Assembly (NCBI GenBank): GCA_013397935.1
Contig: VZRN01005398.1
Coordinates: forward strand, 103,924 to 167,923
Direction: 5' to 3'
DNA length: 64,000 nucleotides
Origin: Dasyornis broadbenti
Taxonomy: Eukaryota; Chordata; Aves; Passeriformes; Dasyornithidae
Position numbers and translations under genes: made by a program. Within the stretch, counting starts at the first letter, position 1. Each line of letters begins with the position of its first letter. Shown in pieces: positions 13,101-23,753 of this stretch. The notes beneath the pieces are model-generated. The model did no database searches, was not told the origin of the DNA, and worked only from the letters and a program-made list of their open reading frames with translations.

Positions 13101-14814
13101 TTTTCCCTTAAGGTGAAGTATAATGAGCCATCAGGTTTTGATATGAAAACCAAGTTGAAGACATATTTGTCTAGAAATCAAAGACTTACACATTTCCCTA
13201 AAACATGCTTTTTATATCCTTATTTATTCCTGTATTCTTCTCCACTGCTTTCCTACATTGTCAATGTCTTTCTTGAAGTGATGGTGTTTCAGTAATAGGC
13301 TATTACAGTAATAAATACAGAAACTCCAACAATGTACTTTGTTGTTTAAACACTGGAAGACTGCCTTAATCTTTTTTTCCAGCTGAGTATCAGTCATCAC
13401 CTGTAGGTTCATTTCAGGATGCATCTGCAGCTCATATTCTCTGTTGTGCAAGTGTGGTTTTGTTATTTCCTCCTGACTTTATGCCTCCAAGCTTGTTCTA
13501 CTTATCAAGACATCATTTTGTACCTATTAACATGCCTTAAAAAGTTGTAGGCATATTCCATCTGTTTTATTTGTCTCTACTGAACTGATAAAATACCTGT
13601 TTTCTGGATGTTTTTGTTATTTGTTCTACCCTTTCAGTTTTTTATTATCAGACTAACATGCTCTTTATGTGATTCAGATCTGTGTCAGATTGACAAGCCT
13701 GGAACAGACTGTTGTTCAGTTTACTTGTTTTAAATTTCAAAACAAGATAATCTTCCAAATTTCTAAAGAACATTTGAAGTCAACATAAATTGCTTAGATA
13801 GTTCTTAAGCATTTTTAAAGCTCCTACAATGCAAATTCTTTGTAGCTACCATTTAAAATTGTCTAGCATTTATTATTTCAGCTTAGGATAATGTTGATTA
13901 TTATAATCAGAGGTGAGGAATCAATTATCTATATTGCATCAAATAACATAGAGAATGTTCGTCAACTACTTCTACTTAATCTGGATCACTATTGACAATT
14001 TTACCATATTCTTAATAACAGGATAAAACCACAGTAAGAAACCTTCCCTCCATCAGTTCTTGTTCTTCAAGATAATACAAGTCTATTATCAGGTTTCTCT
14101 TTAGAAGGTTTTTCTGTAATTAAGCCATTACTCAAAAGTTTCAAGGTAAACAAGGGAGCTCTTTAAAAGTTTGAACACAAAATCCCAGTGTAGCAGCCCA
14201 TAATGCTTTTATTCTGCAATCAGGCTGCAGAAACCATGCTTGCCTATGCTTCTCACACTCAGAAAAACACTAAGGTATGGTTTGGTCAAATTCTCCTTCG
14301 ATCACCTTCTGCACTAAGTAGGAATTAATTACTGTTGCTGATCTGATCTGAAGTAACTATTTCTGAACTCCCTCAATCTCATTTAGGTCTCCTCCTCCAC
14401 GTTAATCCTTGACAGATATTTCAGCTAGAGCAAGACAGCCCTGTTGAAAGCTTGGGCTGAAGTTCACGCAGCTTAGAAGAGCATGTGGCAAAATAGAGAA
14501 ATGAATGTGTACACAAGGAAAAATATGAATACTTCAGGGAATAGCTGGTGGGAAAAGCCAGGCAAATGGAATGATTCCTCTTTGAGAAGGAGGCTGAAAG
14601 GAAACTCACAGGAGAGCATGTTTCTCCTCATTAGGAGAAATAATAATGCAGAAAAATGAAGCTTAAAGAATTAACAGGTGACAAGAAAAGGAACACCTGG
14701 TACTTCATAAAACAACTTCCAGCCTCTTCAGTTCTGCTGAAATAATTTAATATGAACATTGACTATTTTGAATTTCATATAGGGATGCTCAAGGAAAAAG
14801 GACTTTGAGGGCAA
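10186..14814. other. unannotated AT-rich DNA
   Basis: No recognisable gene or interspersed repeat. A poly-A run of about 19 bases lies at 12238-12256. ORFs (the longest are 117 codons at 11172-11525, minus, and 102 codons at 10740-11048, minus) have no motif, signal peptide or repeat that would support translation. Confidence 0.5.
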
Positions 14815-15470
14815 TCAATGTACATATCCCACATTGATGCCTTTTTCCTGGTGGTAAAAAATTGAGGCAGACATAGCAGCAGCAGGGAAAAGGGTATTTA
14901 CCTTGGTTTTACTAGGATCCTTGGAGCAAAGCCTGTTACAGATGGAAATACACTGGCAAGCCCCCAGGCCCCCCACGCATCCAAGTGCCATGAACTCAGA
15001 GCACAGGTCCACACAGGTGCAGGAACAGGCTAAGCCCCCGAGCCCCTCCAGTATACAAGTTTTATGGACTTCACAAATTAGCATATCAATCTAAAATCCC
15101 CAATAAGAAATGTGACAGATTGAGTAACCGTCCCACTACCCTCCTCAGCCCCCCCCCAGTGAAATTCCAGTCTAGTTTACAAAAACATGTTCCAGAGAAA
15201 GAGGCCCATCAAGGTTGGAGCCTACAGCTCTGAGATAGTGTAGAGCTGTTGAAGTCTCACTGGGTATGTTTCGTCTTCTTGTTTGGTAGGACCCCCAAAC
15301 TAAGCTACATATCAAACTACAAGAATTATAGGTATGTGGGCTAGGGTACAAGGGATATGTGTAAAGGGTGCAAGAAATGTGTATGAAGGGCATAAGGAAG
15401 GCAAAGGGGTTTAAAATGTATTAAGGGTATAAAAAGAGTTTAAAAGGTATAAAAGAAAAAGACCTAAAAA
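14815..15470. other. unresolved C-rich block, possibly an old mobile element
   Basis: Composition changes sharply here. The segment 14950-15060 is C-rich on the plus strand and contains a degenerate internal duplication with a 74-base offset ('aagccccc' at 14958 and at 15032), followed by a C9 run near 15150. From about 15330 to 15462 degenerate words like 'aagggtataa' recur, including TATAAA-like words. The minus-strand ORF 15084-14815 is unusually Cys-rich, and a good splice-donor word (CCAAG|GTAAAT, donor G at 14901) lies within it. I could not assign it to a family. An unidentified LTR or other element is a guess; a coding exon is less likely. Confidence 0.3.
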
Positions 15471-15637
15471 CCTCATCAGGCATCAACATGACAGCACAGA
15501 TCAACTGAAAGTACCAAAGAACATATGATTAAACTTGGCTTTCTATTTCCTGCCTTCAAATCTCCCTAAAGCAGAGAAACTTTGAAGTTTAAGTTACAGA
15601 GAATACAAGGCCTCTTGAATTTTTGCTCAATACAAAT

Positions 15638-15815
15638 TTTACTTAAAAAACCCCAACCAACCAACCAACCAACCAAAACAAAACAAAAAAGCCGCCAAAA
15701 ACCCAACCAACCAACTAAAAAAAACAAAAACAAAAACAAAAACAAAAAACCCCACTAAAAAACCAATGAACCAACAAACCAACCGAAAAAACCACAAACC
15801 CCACCGTACCCCCAA
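15638..15815. repeat. A/C-rich low-complexity tract
   Basis: Nearly pure A and C on the plus strand. It starts with an (AACC)n run (15652-15675), then AAAAC-type repeats (15720-15750) and irregular CCAA/AAACC words. Virtually no G or T over about 170 bp. The strand bias is strong and the flanks are ordinary. Confidence 0.85.
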
Positions 15816-15998
15816 ACTTAAGATAAAGCATTTCTCCAGAGTTTGGTAGAGGACATCTGCACTTCTTTTGCATCTTAACTGTAAATCATGTACACATCAC
15901 TGGGACCAGCAGAGGCAATAGGTGATCATCAGTCATATACCAAGATTTCCTATATTGTTATATTTCTCTAGTTATATTTCCTTATTCTCAGAGACAAA

Positions 15999-16005
15999 GG
16001 ATCAC
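15999..16005. repeat. possible 7-bp target-site duplication, left copy
   Basis: GGATCAC at 15999-16005 is repeated at 16958-16964. The pair brackets the CR1 plus tRNA composite, leaving 6 bases (16952-16957) between the tRNA 5' end and the right copy. The left copy overlaps the CR1 tail word ATCACAGAATC, so chance identity is quite possible. Confidence 0.3.
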
Positions 16006-16868
16006 AGAATCATAGAATGGTTTGGATTGGAAGAGGACCTTAAAAATCATCTTGTTCCAACTCCCCTGCCATGGGTAGGGACACCTTCAACTAGCCAAGT
16101 TGCACAGAGCCCATCCAACCTGGCCTTTAACACTTCTAGGGACAGGACATCCCTAACTTCCCTGTTCAAGCTGTTCCAGTGCCTCAGCACACTCAGTAAA
16201 GATTTTTTTCCTATTATCCAACCTACACCTACTCTTTTTCAGTCTGAGCCTGTTTACTCTTGTCCTGTCACTACATGTCCTTGTAAATAGTGTTGCCCCT
16301 TCTTTCTTGTAAGATCCCTTCAGGTACTGAAAGGTCACAATTAGGTTATCCCAAAGCCTCCTCTTTTCCAAGCTGAGTAATCCCAACTCCCTCAGCCTTT
16401 CCTCACAGGAGAGATGTTCCATCCCTCTGATCAACCTAGTGACCATCCTCTGGAATCGCTCCAGCAGGTCAATGTCCTTCCTTTAGAAGGAGCAGCACTC
16501 CAGGTGGGCTGTCACCAGGCAGAGAGGTAGAATCCTCTCCCTTGCCTTGCTGCCCACACTGCTTTTGATACAGCCCAGGACACATTTGGCTTTCTGGGCT
16601 GCAAGCACACTTGGCTGGGTCGTGTCCATCTTCAAATCCACCAATACCACCAAGACTTTCTTGTCAGTGCTGTTCTCAATCTGTTCCTCCCCAGCTTGTG
16701 TTGATACTGGGGGTTACCCTGACTGAGGTGCAGCACCAGCACTTAGTCTTGTATTAATCTCATAAGATTCCTATGGGCCACTTCTTGATCTTGTCCAGGT
16801 CCCTCTGAATGGCATCCCATCCTTCAGGTGTGTCAGCTGCACCACTCAGCTTGGTGTCATAAAGAAGC
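16001..16868 (-). repeat. CR1 LINE, minus strand, 5' truncated copy with ORF2 remnant
   Basis: The plus strand begins with the reverse complement of the CR1 tail ('cacagaatcatagaatgg'), then 'aagaggaccttaaaaatcat', 'tccatcc..cctggcctttaa' and 'aacacttctagggac'. The minus-strand frame 16446-16153 encodes a recognisable CR1 ORF2 C-terminus (RLIRGMEHLSCEERLRELGL, then SLEKRRLW), which runs on into untranslated sequence. Further 5', the frame encoding DTKLSG of the reverse-transcriptase region is still visible near 16840-16860. The 5' breakpoint lies between 16860 and 16868, directly against the tRNA-like sequence. Frameshifts and stops make it non-autonomous. Confidence 0.95.
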
Positions 16869-16951
16869 TGTCAGAAGAGGGATTCGAATCCACGCCTCCA
16901 GGGGACACTGCGACCTGAACGCAGTGCCTTAGACTGCTCGACCACCCTGAC
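16869..16951 (-). tRNA. tRNA-Leu (anticodon CAG), probable pseudogene
   Basis: An 83-nt minus-strand sequence folds as a class II tRNA-Leu. The acceptor is GTCAGGG with TTCTGAC (two G-U wobbles). The D stem is GTC/GGC, and the anticodon stem CTGCG/CGCAG carries loop TTCAGGT (anticodon CAG). A long variable arm (TCCCC TGGA GGC) and T loop TTCGAAT follow. Box A (TGGTCGAGCAG) fits consensus; box B is off by one base. Signs of decay: the D loop has AG where the invariant G18G19 belongs, and the T stem GTGGA/CCCTC has two mismatches. No run of four T follows; only TTCTTT precedes CR1 sequence. There is no encoded CCA. The family identity is secure, function is doubtful. Confidence 0.82.
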
Positions 16952-18328
16952 CTGTCTGGATCACTGGGAAATTATGCTGGAACCCTCTATACATCATTTG
17001 TAATGACTTAGGAAAACAAGTTTGGATTATGAACCTCCAATGTACCAAAAATATTTCTGCAAACAGTAAGAGGAAGCTGTAAATACTGCTCGTTTTCTTT
17101 TTGTGTGTGTGTGGTTTTTTTTTTAAATACAATTTCTGGCCCTAGGATTATTTGAAATTCCTTATGAGAACAGTTGAATCTCTCCTATTGTTAAGATTTG
17201 TAGACATTTGAAATCAACTTTTGTAAGAGCTAACATTAAAGAGTGGAAAAAAATATCTCCAGGAATGCACGTCAACATAGCAGTTTTTAAGATACTGGTT
17301 GACACTTTTATCTTTATAATAGCACTGCTTGCTAGGCATATTAAAAAGCCCCCAAATATTTTACCAACTGGCTTGTTCTGATGACATGAACAGATGAAAA
17401 GTCAAATAAAATGCTAAGTATGTAAAATGTACATTTTTTCCAGCTTCTCTAAATACTTCGTTACTTTATTGTCTGGGTGAGCTTCTTGCCATTAGTGTGT
17501 GGGATAATGAAAAATTTGTGTTAGTGTGTATTTATACTAAGTCTGACCTTCAGTATTTGCTTTCAAACAAGTAAGGGAAGTGAGTGGTCAGGTTTGTGCA
17601 GAATCAAGCAGGTGAGTTTGCCCCCCTGCTGCTGATACAACTGTAGTTACTGACTTCAAACAATCTGGTTGTGTGTTAAGAGGGTTGGACTGTCAGATGT
17701 TGCAAAAGCTGCAATTTTTCTGATTTCCATCACCCTACTATACAATTCCTGGCACCACTTCATTCCAGTGTTGACATAGCTTCCTTGCTGAATTTAGCTT
17801 GTGCAATGCAAAAGAAATCAAATCCTCCTCTGAGTCTGAGACAGGGTCTTTGTCACTCTCCTGTTTTACTCATTGGTTCTCAGACAAGCTGTACAATGGG
17901 GACAAAAGAGATTCTAGCCCAGCCTTGCGTGAGGATGTGGAAACTGATGGTCCTTTGCCAGGTCGTGTAGCTGCCACTGAACTCAGCCAGGGTCCTGGAG
18001 CCTGTCATGGACCAGGCACAGAACTGGGGAGGTGAGCAAGAAAATATTCCCTGGTGTGTTTTGGGGACAGAAAACAAATGTATCTGGAGAGAGGAGGTGT
18101 GCTTTGGTGCCTGGAGGCAACCCCAACATGTTTGGCTATAAATACACTGGTAGGGACCTGGAGAGTTGGTGCTGGAGCTGGTGTGCACAACTTCAGGCTT
18201 CAGTGCCAGGGCTGTCTCTTAGTTTAAGAGAAAAAGACAAAACTACTTGGTTTGTTTAAAAGACTATAAAAGAGTTGTTATAGAAACTTCACCACTATTT
18301 CAATCAACTGCTTTTATTATATATTTAC
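16952..18328. other. unannotated DNA
   Basis: No recognisable gene or repeat, apart from a short TG run (about 17100-17113) and the right copy of the GGATCAC repeat at 16958-16964. Overlapping ORFs around 17785-18259 on both strands have no motif. Confidence 0.5.
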
Positions 18329-18454
18329 CCATTTGAAGTGTGTCTTTTCCCTGGCAATGGCAATCAATTTGTGTCTAAGAGTAAGCTATTGCCATTTGAA
18401 GTGTGTCTTTTCCCTGGCAATGGCAATCAATTTGTGTCTAAGAGTAAGCTATTG
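18329..18454. repeat. 63-bp perfect tandem duplication (2 copies)
   Basis: Copies 18329-18391 and 18392-18454 are identical base for base, each starting 'ccatttgaagtgtgtctttt' and ending 'gtaagctattg'. The perfect identity indicates a recent duplication. The unit length is a multiple of three, so an ORF spanning it (18338-18556) contains a 21-residue repeat (LFPGNGNQFVSKSKLLP). That is a by-product and not evidence of coding. Confidence 0.95.
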
Positions 18455-20608
18455 CCAAGACTAAATGCTACATTCCAACTTCAAATATTATTCCCAAGGA
18501 AAGACATATGCAGATGCTGGCTTTCCTTTGGATGTAGAGTGCTACCAGTGGATTGAAAATTTATGGTTTGTCGAGTCTGATAAACAAGACGAAGTAGGCA
18601 CTTTTAGTATAAAGATTAAGAGTTAAATCGTCACGTATGAGCCTTTACAGAGACTCAAATGCCATTCTGAACAGAGATACTTTATGAACTGGAATCTACA
18701 ACGTTTTACTTTCAAATACATATTTAAGTGAAAAATAGTAGGTGTGAGGGGTTTTTTTAACCCAAGGCCTTGTGCTGCAGTTTTCACAGTTTTCCAGCTT
18801 TAGTTGAATATCAGTGTGAGGGTGCTCACTAACAGCCTAGTTTGAATCTGATTTTGCAGTTCTTGGGATAGATTTGGAAACTGATAGACAAAGTTCCTGA
18901 CCTGTCTTGGGGAATCAGAATAAACAAATCAAAATCAAAATTGATCCTTTGGTGGATCTAAAATCTGACTATATAAATACTTGTAGTAGACCTTAATACA
19001 TATTAATTATTAATGTTTTCTTTGCTGCACAGCAGTACTTTCTTTAGCTGGTTATTTCTATTCCACCAGTATTTTTTCTTTCTCAAATTAAATGAAAACC
19101 TACTGTAGCTAACATAAGGAAGAAACTGTCCGTAGAAGTAGCAGAGGAATAGTTATAGTGGAACAATGGAGTTTAAAATTGCTAATCATTTCAAAGGATA
19201 AAATATCAACACAAATACATAAAACGTTTACAAAAGCAGTGCATGCACAACATGTCCAGATGTGAAAGCTTAATGAGTGCTAGAGAGTGATGCCAAAATA
19301 CAGGCAAAGGTCAGAAAAAATATAGACAAAGAAAAACGGATGCCTAAAGTTTAGGAAATTTATGCAATTTACATTTAAATGTCTCTCATACTGGTGACAA
19401 TCTTTATTATGAATTTATATATGACAACTTGTGTGTGGGCTTTCACACAACTGAGTTCCTTTCCTGGTTATCACCAGTGGAACCAGGCTTTGTCAGGAAG
19501 CTGGTGTTCCACATCTCAACAGGGTAAGAAATTTTGCTTCAGTCTCAGCTATTCAGGTACAGAAATTATATTTTATTCTGGGCTGTTTTTCTGACTGCAA
19601 CAAAACCTGGTGTGCAAGTCTCACATTGTGTGCACAAAAGGGAAAAGTAAATTTCTCATCAAGCTCCTAAATCTCTGTGAGGCAAATTAAAATTCAAGAA
19701 AAAACCTACAGTCAGAACTTAAAAGAATAAGAGAAAATGCAAATCTTGAATTGGAAAACCACTTCCTAAATTTTCTGTCAAATATTAACCATAAATCTTT
19801 TGTTTTTATCCTTCTCCTACTGGGTAAAAATCAGATTAGGAAACCAAACAAAAAAGTAATAAAATATACAACAACCCCACTGCAGCACTGCTTCACAGAA
19901 ATCAGAATAAAATTTAATCAGCATCAGTTTCCACTCCTGTTTCTGTGACCTGTTTAACACATTGATATGTCAGTGATAATGAGAATCTGTAGACCATTCT
20001 AGAAAGAGAATAAAGAAATATTTTATGCATTCACATCACTTGGAGAATTGTTTACCTACACTGAATAAAAGCATCTTGATTCAATATTAATCTGATTGTC
20101 ATTTTCTCCCTCATAGGGAAACCATTACATTTTTAATGAGTTTATCTGAAGTTGCCAAGGTGACATTTACTTTTTCACCTTAACAACTCCCACTTGATTA
20201 CCTTTCTGCCTGATAACACAGGCCTGATCCCTCCACAGTTCTGTTCTTTTTGGCTACTACTCTTTTCGCCTTTGGTATTACTGACTATTATGTTTCCATG
20301 GAGTTGGGAAGGCGAAAAGCATTTTATGGGAAGGACATGAAATTCCTCTGAAGTCTATCACACTCCCTTACTTTTGCTTTCCTATCTGTGAACAGACTTT
20401 TACTGGGCAGCCTCTGGGAAAGGGAGGTCAGCACCAGCTCCTCTCCTTGGCAGAGTTTCTCTTTTATTCTTGTAAACATTAACAGTCACCTACAGAGCAT
20501 TAGTGCCTGCTATTCCTCCTATAATCATAACGTGAGGTTTTTAAATTAATATGCCTATTCATCTCAATAATTTCTCACATTCTGATAGCTAATATAAAAA
20601 TGTGTCTT
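18455..20608. other. unannotated AT-rich DNA
   Basis: No recognisable gene or interspersed repeat. Confidence 0.5.
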
Positions 20609-21189
20609 TGTAGTGGTTTAACCCCTGCCATCACCTAGGCCTCACGCAGCCACTCGCTCACTCCCTCACCAGCAAGATCATGGAGAAGACTGGAAGGGTA
20701 AAAATTGGAAAACTCATGACCTGAGATAAAGACAGCATAATAGGGGGGGAAAAAGCCATACACACAAACAAGCAAAACAAGTAATTAATTAATTGTTTCC
20801 CATGGGCAGGCAGGTGTTCAGCCATCTCCAGGAGAGCAGGGCCCCAGCACATGTAATGTTTAGTTGGGAAGAAAAACACCATCACTCCAAACACCCCTCC
20901 CCTCCTCCTTTCTCCCACTTTATAACCAGAGCATGATGCCATACGGTCTGGAATATCCCTTTGGTCAGTTGGGGTCACCTGTCCTGGCTGTGTCTCCTCC
21001 CACCCTGCCATGCACTCTGAGCCTCCTCACCAACATGGCAGCACAAAAAGCAAAACAGGCCTTGGCTCTGCTCAGCGATAACAGAAACATCTCCACTGGA
21101 CCAACCCTGTGTTCAGCACAAATCCAAAACACAGCCTCATACCAGCCTCTGTGAAGAAAATTAACTCTACTCCATCCAAAACCAAGACA
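20609..21189 (-). mobile_element. solo LTR of an avian endogenous retrovirus (ERVL-like)
   Basis: Read on the minus strand, the 581-bp element starts TGTCTTGG at 21189 and ends CCACTACA at 20609, so it has TG...CA ends. The U3 part contains 'gaccaaagggatattcc' and a CRE-like region just upstream of a TATA-type box (TTATAAAG, about 20918-20926). This arrangement matches a widespread avian LTR that I recognise as ERVL/class III type. Flanking 5-mers are GTCTT (20604-20608) and GACTT (21190-21194), one mismatch, consistent with a 5-bp target-site duplication. No gag, pol or env sequence is next to it, so it is a solo LTR left by recombination between two LTRs. The short ORFs over it are meaningless. 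Confidence 0.88.
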
Positions 21190-21194
21190 GACTT

Positions 21195-22673
21195 TTACTC
21201 ATATTTTGGGAAAAGTTGTCTCGTTCTTGTGCATCTCATTAGCCATCATGCAGCTCCCAGGCACTGTCCAACCTGTGCTCATCATGAAGAGACAGGTTTT
21301 CCTGCTGAATGTCTAGGTTTTATTTTAAATTTCTGTATAAAACGCCACAAAAATTTCCATAAACCTCTGTAGATCAATCTGTATATCTCCTAAAGCAGTT
21401 ATTAACACCACTGTAAATTCACTGCTTTCAAACTCAAAAAGAGGATAAATGGCTTTTGAGCACTCAACAGAATTTAACATTAAAGTATACATATGACACA
21501 ACTGGGGAACTTTTCAACCACATCCTCATAGACAGAAAATTTCAGGGTCAAGTTTCCTTCCTTGTTTGACTTTAGTATACAAATGTCTGCAAAGGCAGCT
21601 ATTAATTTATGTATGTGTTGGATTGTGCATAATTTTTGTGCTTAACATTAGCTTAGCTTTGTTAGTTATTCATGTTAACAAGCCCTTTATTTACATTAGC
21701 AGTAGAACGGGTGAAACAATGAAAATGATGGGCTATCTTTTGTATAGTTATGCTCTTAAATGACTTAATCATAAAAGCTCAGGATTCAACATTCTATATA
21801 GTTGAATCAAGCACTAATAATTACAATGATGAATACTCTAATTTATAAGTAAACAGTAGTGTTTAACAAATGAGAGAATAATATAATATTTCCCAACTAA
21901 GATGTCTGCTGTCTGGTTTTGGAAATTGTATTATAACTTTTGTTTATGTATCTGAAAATGTATGATTTTCGGAAGGTGGAAGTCAATAAAAAATGAAATT
22001 ATATGTTCTTCTCTAAAATGCATTTTCCTGTGTCCATCATTCTGTACAGAGAAGGATTGCTCCCTAAGAGCACATTATTCAAGCTTTATTAAATCATGAG
22101 GAAGATTATCTATTAGTCTTGGAGTATGCATCCAATAACCCTTTCTGAGCATATTAGATAATTGACTACTAATTTTCTTATATCTGGGATTTTGTTCCTT
22201 GGTAAATAGCATAATCTTGTGATTCATCTTAGTATGATTTTTCCAAAGCAACTTTGAAAAAAGTTGAATATACTTTACTTTAGTTGAGCTCTGTCTGTGG
22301 ATTGCCAAACTCTTTAAAAATTTGAGGTGGTACAATTTCACTTCTTTGGCTTATTAATATGCGTTTCCTGAGCAAATGTCAGGACCATTCTTTTTGATTC
22401 TTCCTTGTTCTTTCTGATTCAGGAAGAGCTTAAAGAACAAAAGCAGAAAAAATGTAGAATTTGAACTGTTAATATTTATCCCACTGCATTGAGAAAACTC
22501 TTTGCAAATTTTATAACTTCACAGATTTAAGTTCCCATATTTATTAATTGGAAAATTTTCCATGAAAATTAATTATTCTCTAGTCCTTGGTTTTAAATTG
22601 CAGCTATCCTATTTGGAGAGGAAAAACAATAGTGTGGGACCTAGAAGATATTTGAAAAATGAATAGTTGAAGC
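21195..22673. other. unannotated AT-rich DNA
   Basis: No recognisable gene or repeat. Confidence 0.5.
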
Positions 22674-22706
22674 AAACCTTACACAACCCATTGTTGTGTA
22701 AGGTTT
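22674..22706. repeat. perfect 14-bp inverted repeat, 5-base loop
   Basis: Arms 22674-22687 (aaaccttacacaac) and 22693-22706 (gttgtgtaaggttt) are exact reverse complements around the loop 'ccatt'. It has terminator-like geometry, but in a vertebrate genome no role is implied. It is too short for a typical miRNA precursor. Confidence 0.8.
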
Positions 22707-23690
22707 CAAACACATTGACAAGCTATAATAAATAGCTGCTAATAAAAAACACATTTGCAAAACACTGTTTGAAATTGACATTTAATTCGGTCTTCTGATA
22801 GCATAAACTGAGTAGGAAGGAAAGAGATTACACAAATTTAATCTTCTTATGGCTTGTTGAACAGAATTCCTTCTGAAAATGCTTTTTCTTAATGCTAAAA
22901 CACAATAGCATTTTACTCTTTATTATGCATTTGTTCATTAAAGTTGTCAGATTACAGACATGTGAAATGAAAAAGTTCTAATGACAGAGGTGGCACTAAA
23001 TGGGAATCTGCACATTTCTATATCCATGGGTCTTGATCCACGCTTCACAAAGGGAATTTCTTGGGCTAGGAATTTTGCCAATCCCCTTTGCTCTTTCTGA
23101 AGTACTAAGTAGCTACAAGCTATGGTGTACTCTCACTTATTCTGGCTAAAACTGGGATCAGTAGTGCAGCTTTACATAATCCACTGAGGAGAAACCATAA
23201 ATCATGGGGAAACCTGGTGTGGACTTACAAAAGTAAGGCAGAGCTGAAACATTCCTGAGACACCTGATCCATTGAGTTCCCTCAATATATGCTGGCATGA
23301 AATTACCCTTTACACTATGAAGTTCAAAATCACATGCTTCAACAAGGCAAAACTGTGCTATAGGTAAAGGGAAATTATTTTTTTTCACCTTACATGCAGC
23401 TAAAATGTTGATGTTGTTGTCATTCATCAGATACGGTCAACAAGGCACAATATAAACCTTTATTTTTTGTGAAACCTGCCCTCTGTCTTTACCATACAGC
23501 TTATGTTTTCTTATGTGGGATGCATAATCACATTCTTCAAACAGTAGTTTTCAGGATCCTATTTGTTGTCTCACAGAACAATCTTCTCAGTGGGCCTTTG
23601 ATGCCTTAAGAAAGGATGGTGTTGTTGAGCATGGAAAAAGGATTTTACAGTCATAACTCTAGTTTTGAATTTTAGCTCTTCATGGTTGGT
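22707..23690. other. unannotated AT-rich DNA
   Basis: Nothing recognisable. Confidence 0.5.
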
Positions 23691-23753
23691 GGTTTTTTTT
23701 TTTTTTGGTTTTTGTTTTTTTTGTTTGTTTGTTTTTGTTTTTGTTTTGTTTTA
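23691..23753. repeat. T/G-rich low-complexity tract
   Basis: T runs interrupted by single G or GG (TTTGTTTG and TTTTTG words), about 63 bp. This is the complement type of the A/C-rich tracts at 15638-15815 and 59309-59396. Confidence 0.85.

Noticed and set aside
18338..18556. Protein with a 21-residue internal repeat
   Set aside because: The repeat is the by-product of a 63-bp DNA duplication; the ORF is otherwise short and unsupported.
20658..21372. ORFs across the LTR region
   Set aside because: They fall in non-coding U3/R/U5 sequence of a solo LTR on either strand.
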